A DNA stretch of 12,623 bases, taken from Bacteroidales bacterium. GTDB taxonomy: Bacteria > Bacteroidota > Bacteroidia > Bacteroidales > JAAUTT01. The stretch lies in NCBI GenBank assembly GCA_025350365.1, contig JANXXY010000281.1:1-12623 (forward strand), in the 5' to 3' direction. Positions 1 to 6,103 of the stretch are shown one piece after another. The notes below the pieces were generated by a model that saw only the letters and a list, made by a program, of their open reading frames with translations, was not told the DNA's origin and did not search any database. The position numbers and the translations under genes were made by a program. Each line of letters begins with the position of its first letter. Within the stretch, counting starts at the first letter, position 1.

Positions 1-146
1 GCCGAAAGCTAGTGAGGTCTAGTTCAGCACAGTGTTTATCATGCAGGTTTCAGGGTAATTTGCATGTTCAGAAATCGCTGGCAAGGGTAGTAACGGAGGA
101 TAGTGAAGTAGCCACGAACTCCCGCACGCTGCATACACTCAATGTT
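1..146 (+). repeat. Long dispersed repeat, copy A (3' part, cut by window edge)
   Basis: This segment matches 3166-3310 with two substitutions and one single-base indel. Both copies lose similarity straight after the same ...CAATGTT end. The first base of the window already lies inside the repeat, so the 5' part seen in the other copies (TTAAATTACGAAGAAC...) probably lies outside. I see no convincing reading frame in it. It contains a 6-bp hairpin, CATGCA at 40-45 with TGCATG at 61-66. It sits just upstream of the metalloprotease-like gene, as copy B sits upstream of the toxin-antitoxin pair. Confidence 0.95.
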
Positions 147-170
147 AGTCAGACTTAAAAAATATAGCAC

Positions 171-1469
171 ATGAGAAAGATTTCGTTGATATTTATAATT
201 CTCCCGTACAGCTTGATATTATATGCTCAAGTTGACATGCCGCTGGATACATTATATTATCAATTTGAAAGAGTTAAAAAGATTTGCGATAAAGATAATG
301 GAAAGCTTTGGGGCAAAAGTTTGTATGGACCTATACTTGTAATTGATAAAACATCAAAATTGATTGTGTTCAATCAACTGGATATGGAAGGTCAATTGAG
401 TCTCAAAGGAGCGGTTTATGTGGGGAAATATCCTGAAGAGAAAATTGTAGCATCCACAGCCACTAAATTTGCAGGAAAATCATGGGTGGTGATATCCTAT
501 CCTTTTAACAAAAAGGACACGTTCCAATTATATCTCACTTATATTCACGAATCGTTTCATAGGATACAGGGAGAACTCGGATTCAATTGCGAAGGGTATT
601 GCAATAATCACATGGATAAAATGGATGGCCGTATATATCTTCAATTAGAATGGCATGCACTGTTGGAAGCTATCATTGCAATAGGAGAAGATCGTAATAG
701 GGCAATAAGAGATGCGCTTCTTTTCAGGCAATACAGGCGGCAACTTTTTTCCGGTGCAGATACAATGGAAAGCAGATTTGAATTGCACGAAGGATTGGCA
801 GACTATACAGCATATAAGTTGTGTTGCCCTTCTCAATCTGAAATAAAAGATAAAATAATTGAACGGAAATTGAAATACTTAGATAATGAGGGTTCATGCG
901 TTCGATCATTTGGATATTATTCAGGACTTTTATACGCATACCTGCTGGATGAGACCGGCAATTTATGGCAAACAAAACTTAAATGCGGAGACGATTTGGG
1001 TTTATTGTTACAGCATTTATTAAAGATTGATATTTCTAATGATACAGTCAATTGGTTTAATCAATCAAAAGTCCGTTATCCCTATATGAAAATCTATAAG
1101 CAGGAAGTGGGAATAAATAATAAGAAAGAAAAAGTATTATATGACTATAGAATTAGGTTTACAAAAAATCCGGTAATAATAATAGATTTGTTAAGCGCAG
1201 AACTTGGCTTATACATGAGTCCTCATCCATTAGATACACTTGGAACTGTTTAGCCTATAATTGATATATCTGATAAATGGGGATTTTTAAGAGTAATTGA
1301 TAAAGGGTGTTTAATTACTTCTAAAAAAGCAATTGTCACAGCTGATAATATTAATATTGAAGGGCAAATTATATCGGGAGCTGGTTGGACTTTAAAGCTT
1401 AATGATAACTGGACTATAATAAAGCAAAATGACAACTACTTGATTAAAGAAAAAATTAACGCCCGTTAA
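171..1469 (+). pseudogene. Secreted HExxH metalloprotease-like protein, interrupted by in-frame TAG
   Basis: The first 360 codons (171-1253) encode a protein with an N-terminal signal peptide (basic MRK, hydrophobic run to about residue 18, likely cleavage near YAQ). A zinc-protease motif HESFH lies at residues 126-130, and HEGLADY at 206-212 could supply the third zinc ligand (Glu207). Translation stops at TAG 1251-1253. The same frame then stays open for 71 more codons to TAA at 1467-1469, and this tail reads as real protein (DKWGFLRV..., GWTLKLNDNW...). The intact product would be about 432 residues. TAG is one base from TAT/TAC (Tyr), so a nonsense mutation of a tyrosine codon is the simplest reading. 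Readthrough or a sequencing error are alternatives. I do not recognise a named family. Substrate and role are unknown; export to the periplasm or outside is inferred from the signal peptide. No Shine-Dalgarno site or clear promoter is visible. Confidence 0.75.
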
Positions 1470-1575
1470 AAAGATTCCATACGCTATAGGGGTTTAGTGG
1501 TATGCCAAGTGCATCGATCTTTGGCAAGGTTCTTATCGTTTGATAGGTTCATCTCCTCGGCATCCCCTAAGGCGT
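1456..1575. other. Highly structured non-coding element after the broken protease gene
   Basis: A perfect TTAACG-CC-CGTTAA dyad (1456-1469) overlaps the end of the protease frame. It is followed by a larger fold: ACGC..TAGGGG (1481-1492) pairs with CCCCTA..GCGT (1564-1575), separated on each side by two unpaired bases. Inside lie ATGCC (1502-1506) with GGCAT (1559-1563) or, competing with it, TGCCAA (1503-1508) with TTGGCA (1521-1526). A small TATC/GATA hairpin lies at 1534-1545. No T-run follows, so it is not a standard terminator. It could be a structured RNA, a recombination site or a decayed mobile-element end. Only the pairing is directly visible. Confidence 0.5.
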
Positions 1576-1703
1576 CGACACCCGACCGTTTGACACCAAT
1601 AAAAAAAATGCGCTTGCTTGTGATTTTTAGGCATGATATGATACTAATTGGATATAATGATTACACAAATTGATTTATAAACCAAAAAGTAACGGTATGA
1701 CAA

Positions 1704-2210
1704 ATGACAGACACTAAACTTAAAGAAGATTTTCTTGATATTTTTGAGCAAAATATCGGGATAATAATTAAAATTTCAAGAGGCTATACATCGATCGCTC
1801 AAGACCGGGAAGACTTAATAAATGATATAGCTCTTGAACTATGGAAATCTTTTAAGAGTTTCAATGGTAATTCAAAAATTTCCACTTGGATTTATCGAGT
1901 TGCTTTGAATACTTCTATGAACTACAAAAGAAAAAAGAAGAATGATTCATTGTACTTTTCCTTAGGTGATTTCAAAAAAGATGACACATTCCCGTGGTTA
2001 ATTGAACAAGACAACTCATCAGACATTGAAATCTTATATCAATGTATAAATGAGTTGAATGAAATTAATAAGGTCATTATTTTACTCTATCTCGACGGCA
2101 ACTCGCACGATGAAATATCTGATATTACGGGTATTTCAAAGACAAACGTAGGTACAAGGATTAGCCGGATAAAAGAACAGATAAAAAATTTAGCAATTAC
2201 TAAAAATTAA
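1704..2210 (+). CDS. ECF-type RNA polymerase sigma factor
   Basis: This 168-residue protein has the two-domain layout of extracytoplasmic-function sigma factors. Region 2 spans about residues 10-80, with the core-binding and -10 recognition stretch REDLINDIALELWKSF and then STWIYRVALNTSMNYKRKKK. Region 4 spans about 110-162 and holds a helix-turn-helix (HDEISDITGISKTNVGTRISRIKEQI). The length is normal for the class. It should direct RNA polymerase to a small regulon that cannot be named from sequence. An ATG seven bases upstream (1697) hits a stop after six codons, which supports the start at 1704. The next gene begins 4 bases after the stop, so the two are probably cotranscribed and that partner may control this factor. 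A promoter could not be picked with confidence. Confidence 0.9.
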   Translation: MTDTKLKEDFLDIFEQNIGIIIKISRGYTSIAQDREDLINDIALELWKSFKSFNGNSKISTWIYRVALNTSMNYKRKKKNDSLYFSLGDFKKDDTFPWLIEQDNSSDIEILYQCINELNEINKVIILLYLDGNSHDEISDITGISKTNVGTRISRIKEQIKNLAITKN

Positions 2211-2214
2211 AGTC

Positions 2215-2805
2215 ATGGAATTAATAGAATTACAAAATATTTGGCAACAATACGATAAAAAAATATCGGAAAACATTAATCTTAACAAGGAGATTCTGAG
2301 AAGGATGCTTCAATCAAAACCAGAAAAAACGATAACAAGGATTAAATTAAAAGTTGGTTTTAATTTGATTTTACCAATAGTTATTATTTCAGTTATGATG
2401 ATTCCAAATGTAGTATTTCGTAACGAAATAAGTTTTTATACAGGTCTTTTGTTATTTGCAAGTTTTGCTTTGATAACCTATTATTGGAATATACAGTATT
2501 ATCTTATACTTAATAAAATAGATTTTAACAATCCGATTACATCGATTAAGAAGGATATTAAACAGGTAGAGAAATATAAGATTAAAGTAACAAAATTCAG
2601 TTATATCCTAGCTCCATTTGGTTTAACAGGAGTTTTCTTGATAGCGAATATGTTAATTTTATCAAAACATTCTATATTGCCGATTTCATTAATAATTTTA
2701 GTTTTCTTATTTTCGGTTTATATTACTTTTAAATTCTCAATATTTGAGCGTTTTGCACAAATAAATAAAGAGATTGAGGAAATTGAAAAGCTTGAAAATA
2801 AATAA
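2215..2805 (+). CDS. Four-helix membrane protein, putative regulator of the adjacent sigma factor
   Basis: This 196-residue protein has a soluble N-terminus of about 45 residues (ELQNIWQQYDKKI...). Two hydrophobic hairpins follow, with membrane segments at about 46-66, 73-93, 128-150 and 153-173. The charged C-terminus is predicted helical (QINKEIEEIEKLENK). No zinc-binding anti-sigma HxxxCxxC motif is present. Because it follows the sigma gene by 4 bases, and ECF sigma genes are commonly paired with membrane-bound anti-sigma factors, I infer that it holds or senses for the sigma factor. The sequence shows only topology, not binding, so an unrelated membrane role is possible. Confidence 0.7.
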   Translation: MELIELQNIWQQYDKKISENINLNKEILRRMLQSKPEKTITRIKLKVGFNLILPIVIISVMMIPNVVFRNEISFYTGLLLFASFALITYYWNIQYYLILNKIDFNNPITSIKKDIKQVEKYKIKVTKFSYILAPFGLTGVFLIANMLILSKHSILPISLIILVFLFSVYITFKFSIFERFAQINKEIEEIEKLENK

Positions 2806-2825
2806 TCTATTGGCGTCAATAAATA

Positions 2826-2862
2826 GGACTTCATGTGGTCTGCAAGACCAAACTTGAAGTCC
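2826..2862 (+). other. Strong hairpin downstream of the sigma/membrane operon
   Basis: GGACTTCA (2826-2833) pairs perfectly with TGAAGTCC (2855-2862). Inside it, GGTCT (2837-2841) pairs with AGACC (2845-2849) across a 3-base loop. It lies 20 bases after the membrane-protein stop and could end or protect the operon transcript. There is no downstream T-run (CCGGTTTAA follows), so it is not a classic intrinsic terminator. Confidence 0.5.
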
Positions 2863-2888
2863 CGGTTTAACTGCATCCCGGATTCTGA

Positions 2889-3011
2889 CACTATGCACAT
2901 ATCGAAGGTTTTTGGTTTTATGAAGATAAAGAAGAGGTTTATCGAAGGGTAAAAGCCCGTAAGGGATTTAGTTTAACATCGCGTATAAAATATTTATATT
3001 TAATCGGTTAG
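2889..3011 (+). pseudogene. Possible C-terminal gene remnant of about 40 codons
   Basis: The 2806-3045 gap holds no complete gene. One frame is open from just after a TGA at 2886-2888 to TAG at 3009-3011. It gives a protein-like, charged peptide (EGFWFYEDKEEVYRRVKARK, then GFSLTSRIKYLYLIG) with no start codon. It may be the tail of a gene lost by rearrangement, since repeat copy B begins 35 bases later. The run is short enough to arise by chance in AT-rich DNA and I do not recognise a family. Confidence 0.25.
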
Positions 3012-3045
3012 TCAAGCGAGTGTTTCGGTGTAATTTCATACCGAT

Positions 3046-3310
3046 GGTTCGTCGACTTAAATTACGAAGAACAACTTCTTGTTCAATTTTTTTCTAAATT
3101 TGTCATCATATGAATTTTATTTAAAAGTAAATCTCAAAAATACTAGTTTTCAGTGACATTATGCCGCCGAAAGCTAGTGAGGTCTAGTTCAGCACAGTGT
3201 TTATCATGCAGGTTTCAGGGTAATTTGCATGTTCAGAGATCGCTGGCAAGGGTAGTAACGGAGGATAGTGATGTAGCCACGAACTCCGCACGCTGCATAC
3301 ACTCAATGTT
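3046..3310 (+). repeat. Long dispersed repeat, copy B (most complete unit)
   Basis: This is the fullest copy of the repeat. Its 5' section 3046-3183 matches 4091-4228 with five substitutions over 138 bases. Its 3' section 3166-3310 matches 1-146. The two sections overlap in the GCCGAAAGCTAGTGAGGT block, showing they are one unit of about 265 bp. It contains small dyads: TTCGT (3048-3052) facing ACGAA, and CATGCA/TGCATG in the 3' section. An open frame across it from an ATG at 3153 is not protein-like. Just before it, TCGGT and ACCGA form another hairpin at about 3026-3045. It has no transposase and no terminal inverted repeats of its own that I can see. Confidence 0.9.
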
Positions 3311-3321
3311 GTGCGCAACCC
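3307..3321 (+). repeat. Left arm of inverted repeat framing the toxin-antitoxin module
   Basis: TGTTGTGCGCAACCC here is the inverse of GGGCAGCGCACAACA at 4016-4030. The outer 10 bases match perfectly and 13 of 15 match overall. Its first four bases are the last four of repeat copy B, so copy A-copy B similarity ends within this arm. Confidence 0.75.
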
Positions 3322-3371
3322 AAGAAAAACACTACAAACCGATAACTTTTTCAGTTGATTAAAAAAGTTTG

Positions 3372-3379
3372 TATTTTTG
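3372..3379 (+). promoter_or_regulatory. Bacteroidota-type -7 promoter element before mntA
   Basis: TATTTTTG fits the phylum's TAnnTTTG -7 consensus exactly. The -33 region at the right distance is only TTTT (3348-3351). The element ends 4 bases before the ATG at 3384, so a transcript from it would be nearly or fully leaderless. Confidence 0.5.
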
Positions 3380-3383
3380 AGCT

Positions 3384-3683
3384 ATGAGGATTATTGACAA
3401 AAATATTGATAAAATCAAAGCTTTATGCAACAAACATAAGGTGGCCAGATTATTTGTATTTGGCTCAATCTTGACTGAAAATTTTAAAAAATCTAGTGAC
3501 ATCGACTTTTTAGTTGATTTTTCAGGAGTTGAACTTTACGATTATGCTGACAATTATTTTGATTTAAAAAAATCATTAGAAACCATATTAAATAGGCGTG
3601 TTGATTTACTTGAGGATAAAGCAGTTAAAAATCCTTATCTGAGACAATCTATCGACTCTTCAAAACAATTGATTTATGGATAA
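3384..3683 (+). CDS. mntA: MntA-type nucleotidyltransferase antitoxin
   Basis: This is a 99-residue minimal nucleotidyltransferase. It shows the family signature GSx10DxD exactly (Gly27-Ser28, then Asp39-Ile-Asp41) and a likely third metal-binding Asp at 74 in RRVDLLE. In characterised MntA/HepT pairs this protein inactivates the HEPN toxin by adding AMP units to a tyrosine near the toxin's active site. Here it precedes a HEPN gene and overlaps it by 8 bases (3676-3683), as expected for the pair. The length is typical. The start at 3384 fits the family's usual N-terminus (MRIIDKNIDKIKALC). The module stands alone between repeat copies, which suggests horizontal acquisition. Confidence 0.88.
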   Translation: MRIIDKNIDKIKALCNKHKVARLFVFGSILTENFKKSSDIDFLVDFSGVELYDYADNYFDLKKSLETILNRRVDLLEDKAVKNPYLRQSIDSSKQLIYG

Positions 3684-4014
3684 TGAGATAAAAACCTGGC
3701 TTTACGATATATTACAATCAATAATTGAGATTGATAGTTATTACGAAAACAAGCCAAGGATTTTTGAGGAGTACGTATCTGATATCAAGACAAAAAGGGC
3801 GATTGAACGTAATTTAGAGATAATTGGAGAGGCTGCTAATAGGATAATCAAAAAAGACAAAAAATTCAAACTTGACAATGTTAAGCAAATTATTGGTACT
3901 CGCAACAGGATTATTCATGGATATGATAAGATATCGGATGATTTGATTTGGAGTATTGTGATAAATCATTTACCGAAATTGAAAGACGAAGTATCTGTAT
4001 TATTGGATGAATAA
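3676..4014 (+). CDS. hepT: HepT-type HEPN ribonuclease toxin
   Basis: This 112-residue helical HEPN protein has the catalytic RNase motif RNxxxH at residues 76-81 (RNRIIH). It is followed by Gly-Tyr83, giving the full RX4HXY pattern. In studied HepT proteins that tyrosine is the residue AMPylated by the partner nucleotidyltransferase. The family hallmark ERNLEIIGEAANRI is also present (about 44-57). All key residues are intact, so the toxin is probably active when freed. It is translationally coupled to the upstream antitoxin gene. Likely roles are genomic-island stabilisation or phage defence; the sequence does not tell which. Confidence 0.88.
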   Translation: MDNEIKTWLYDILQSIIEIDSYYENKPRIFEEYVSDIKTKRAIERNLEIIGEAANRIIKKDKKFKLDNVKQIIGTRNRIIHGYDKISDDLIWSIVINHLPKLKDEVSVLLDE

Positions 4015-4015
4015 T

Positions 4016-4030
4016 GGGCAGCGCACAACA
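4016..4030 (-). repeat. Right arm of inverted repeat framing the toxin-antitoxin module
   Basis: GGGCAGCGCACAACA is the inverse partner of 3307-3321 and begins two bases after the hepT stop triplet at 4012-4014. The pair brackets about 700 bp containing both genes. No target-site duplication is evident outside the arms. Confidence 0.75.
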
Positions 4031-4090
4031 AAATAGGATTTAAGGACAGTCGAGCCAAAAAAAGAGGTACTAAATATGGCATACTTAACT

Positions 4091-4228
4091 GGTTCGTGGA
4101 CTTAAATTACGAAGAACAACTTCATGTTCAATTTTTTTCTAAATATGCCATCATATGAATTTTATTTAAAAGTAAATCTCAAAAATACTAGTTTTCAGTG
4201 ACATTATGCCGCCGAACGCTAGTGAGGT
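4091..4228 (+). repeat. Long dispersed repeat, copy C (5' part only)
   Basis: This copy matches 3046-3183 at 133 of 138 positions and then stops abruptly at GAGGT. The next bases complete GTTAGGT (4227-4233), which fits the GTTRRRY core of integron attC sites. Just upstream, ATGGCATA (4076-4083) pairs with TATGCCAT inside the repeat (4144-4151). GTTCGT (4092-4097) can pair with ACGAA-g-AAC (4109-4117). The rest of the 4015-4416 gap (4234-4349) shows no gene and nothing else I can name. Confidence 0.9.
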
Positions 4229-4349
4229 TAGGTCAACATGTGGTATAAGAAATTGACGGGATAGTAGGTAGGCATCATTATAAAGCGACAAACACCAAAC
4301 AGGCATTTCAACAAAAAATCATGACAAAAGAAAAAAAATTGTAAAATTA

Positions 4350-4381
4350 TTTGCGAAACCGAAAAGTTGCACATATATTTG
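4350..4381 (+). promoter_or_regulatory. Bacteroidota-type promoter for the ArsR operon
   Basis: TTTG (4350-4353), a 20-base spacer and TATATTTG (4374-4381) match the phylum's housekeeping consensus TTTG-N19-21-TAnnTTTG. The predicted start lies about 30 bases before the ATG at 4417. TTGCA/TGCAA dyads around the -7 element (4367-4371 and 4380-4384) could serve as an operator for the encoded repressor, which is inference. Confidence 0.7.
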
Positions 4382-4416
4382 CAACCAATTAGTTTCTTAA
4401 ATTAAAATACAACTAA

Positions 4417-4743
4417 ATGAGGCGAGACATTTTTCAAGCAATTGCAGACCCGACAAGACGGGGTATTATTGCCTTAATTGCATTACAGTCAATGACACCA
4501 AATGCCATTGCCGAGAACTTCAACACAACACGACAAGCAGTGTCAAAACATTTACGCATTCTCACGGAATGTGAACTTGTAAAACCAGAACATCAAGGCA
4601 GAGAAATTTACTACTCTCTTGAAATAGACAAAATGAAAGAAATAGACAAATGGTTAGACCAATACCGAAAGATTTGGGAAACCCGATTTAATCAACTTGA
4701 TCAAGTATTATCAACAATTAAAATTAAAAAACAGAAAAAATGA
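4417..4743 (+). CDS. ArsR-family winged-helix transcriptional repressor
   Basis: This 108-residue ArsR/SmtB-type regulator begins with the typical FQAIADPTRRGIIALI helix. It has a helix-turn-helix with recognition helix at about 37-49 (TTRQAVSKHLRIL), then a wing (HQGREIYYSLE) and a C-terminal dimerisation helix. It has only one cysteine and no CxC metal-binding motif. It therefore belongs to the subgroup paired with SRPBCC proteins, not to the metal sensors. Its TGA overlaps the ATG of the next gene (4740-4743). It probably represses its own operon; the ligand is unknown. Confidence 0.9.
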   Translation: MRRDIFQAIADPTRRGIIALIALQSMTPNAIAENFNTTRQAVSKHLRILTECELVKPEHQGREIYYSLEIDKMKEIDKWLDQYRKIWETRFNQLDQVLSTIKIKKQKK

Positions 4744-5237
4744 AAAGTAATTTATTATTTAATTTTACTGTTGAAAAAGCAGCAAAAAGGGTATACATAA
4801 CCAGAGAATTTGCTGCCGAACTTTCGCTGGTATGGGATGCTTTTACCAAACAAGAAAATCTTGACAAATGGACCGCTCCTTCGCCGTGGGTTTCAAAAAC
4901 AAAATATATGAATTTTGAAGTTGGTGGAAAAAGATTTTATGCTATGGTAAGCCCTGAAGGACAAGAGCGTTGGTCAATACAGGAATACACGTCAATTACT
5001 CCAAACACCCATTTTAAAATGTATAATGCTTTTGCAGACAAAGATGAAAATCCCGAATTGCCAGGTTCTGAATGGGATTACAATTTCAGCCAACAAAACG
5101 GCATAACAAAGGTGAGGATTACTATTTTTAATGAATCTTTTGAGCGTATGGAAAACTTGCTTGAAGGCTTCCAACAAGGATTTACTGCAACTTTGAAAAA
5201 CTTGGACAATCTATTGAACACTTTATCGCATAAATGA
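4740..5237 (+). CDS. SRPBCC (AHSA1/START-like) domain protein
   Basis: This 165-residue protein spans one SRPBCC fold of the AHSA1 type. Recognisable parts are ITREFAAELSLVWDAFTKQENLDKWTAP near the N-terminus, the central VGGKRFYAMVSPEG, and the C-terminal helix ENLLEGFQQGFTATLKNLDNLL. The family binds hydrophobic ligands in a deep pocket, but the ligand and any enzyme activity cannot be read from sequence. It shares an ATGA stop/start overlap with the ArsR gene, indicating translational coupling. ArsR-SRPBCC pairs are often followed by a VOC/PhnB-like gene, and here only a stub of such a gene remains. Confidence 0.88.
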   Translation: MKSNLLFNFTVEKAAKRVYITREFAAELSLVWDAFTKQENLDKWTAPSPWVSKTKYMNFEVGGKRFYAMVSPEGQERWSIQEYTSITPNTHFKMYNAFADKDENPELPGSEWDYNFSQQNGITKVRITIFNESFERMENLLEGFQQGFTATLKNLDNLLNTLSHK

Positions 5238-5299
5238 TTTTCGTTTTAATAATACATGTCTAAACAAATAGGAATATAAACAATTTAAAAATCAAAATT

Positions 5300-5389
5300 A
5301 TGGCACTTATTAATCCTCACATTAACTTCAACGGGGGTGCCAAGAACCAAAAACAAAAGTCACGAGATCCTCTAACCCAAAATTCCTAA
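5300..5389 (+). pseudogene. Truncated VOC/PhnB-like gene, N-terminal stub
   Basis: The frame starts MALINPHINFNG, closely resembling the N-terminus of PhnB-like VOC (glyoxalase-fold) proteins, which are usually about 130-160 residues. Similarity ends at residue 12. The next 17 codons (GAKNQKQKSRDPLTQNS) look like chance readthrough to TAA at 5387-5389, overlapping the end of the opposite-strand pseudouridine synthase gene. The breakpoint at about 5335 probably marks where the acquired block joins the chromosome. The family call rests on 12 residues plus the ArsR-SRPBCC context. Confidence 0.6.
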
Positions 5390-6058
5390 TTGCTCCATAA
5401 ATGCTATCCATAAATTTTCATCCGGGGGAGGAGCAATAATCGTCATCTGTTCATCACGCACCGGATGCTGAAATGTAATTTTGCGTGAATGCAAACTAAT
5501 ACCGCCATCTTTGTTACTTCGGGGAAACCCGTACTTTAAATCGCCTCGGATGGGACACCCAATGGTTGACAATTGACTTCGAATTTGATGATGACGGCCT
5601 GTTTCCAGACGAATTTCAAGCAAGTGGTATACATCCGATGAAGCAACCAACTTGTAATGTAAAATAGCTTGTTTTGATTCGGGTACTTCGTTTATGTAGC
5701 AGAATGACTTGTTTGACCTGGTGTTACGAACCAGATAATGAATAAGAGTGTCTTCCTGCTTTGGGGGTTTAACCTTTACAATTGCCCAGTAAATTTTTTC
5801 AACCTTTTTTTCCTTGAACATTTCATTTAACCGGATAAGGGCTTTGGAAGTTCTGGCAAAAAGCACTACGCCGCTTACAGGCCGATCAATACGATGAACA
5901 ACACCCAGAAAGACTTCGCCTGGTTTTTGATATTTTGTTTTAATGTATTCTTTTGTTAGGACATCAAGGGGTTTGTCTCCGGTTTTGTCGATTTGCACTA
6001 TTTCGGCAACGCTTTTATTAACTGCAATAATATGGTTGTCTTCGTAAAGAACTTGCAT
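5372..6058 (-). CDS. RluA-family RNA pseudouridine synthase
   Basis: This 228-residue enzyme isomerises uridine to pseudouridine in rRNA or tRNA. The catalytic motif HRIDRPVSG carries the active-site Asp at residue 58, and the conserved ETGRHHQIR motif lies at about 151-159. It lacks an N-terminal S4 RNA-binding domain, so it belongs to the short single-domain members. The exact target site cannot be assigned. It lies 110 bases downstream of panB on the same strand and may be cotranscribed, as no promoter is obvious in between. Its 3' end abuts the acquired block and shares 18 bp with the convergent VOC stub, yet its C-terminus appears complete. Confidence 0.88.
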   Translation of the reverse strand: MQVLYEDNHIIAVNKSVAEIVQIDKTGDKPLDVLTKEYIKTKYQKPGEVFLGVVHRIDRPVSGVVLFARTSKALIRLNEMFKEKKVEKIYWAIVKVKPPKQEDTLIHYLVRNTRSNKSFCYINEVPESKQAILHYKLVASSDVYHLLEIRLETGRHHQIRSQLSTIGCPIRGDLKYGFPRSNKDGGISLHSRKITFQHPVRDEQMTIIAPPPDENLWIAFMEQLGILG

Positions 6059-6103
6059 TTTAATGGTTTCTGTTTATTTGTTATTAGTTAGAACTCTTGT
6101 GCT

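Noticed and set aside
144..3014. GTTAGTCA at both 144-151 and 3007-3014 as a target-site duplication around the first two modules
   Set aside because: Eight bases can recur by chance over 3 kb, no terminal inverted repeats or transposase accompany them, and GTTAGTC does not fit GTTRRRY.
3153..3362. 69-codon open frame across repeat copy B into the mntA upstream region
   Set aside because: It lies almost wholly in the non-coding repeat, the single-base indel in copy A breaks the equivalent frame, and its composition (Cys/Arg/Ser-rich) is not protein-like.
3307..4030. Inverted repeats as ends of an insertion sequence or MITE
   Set aside because: There is no transposase inside, no target duplication outside, and the left arm overlaps the end of a separate long repeat. 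A cassette-like reading fits better, though it is unproven.
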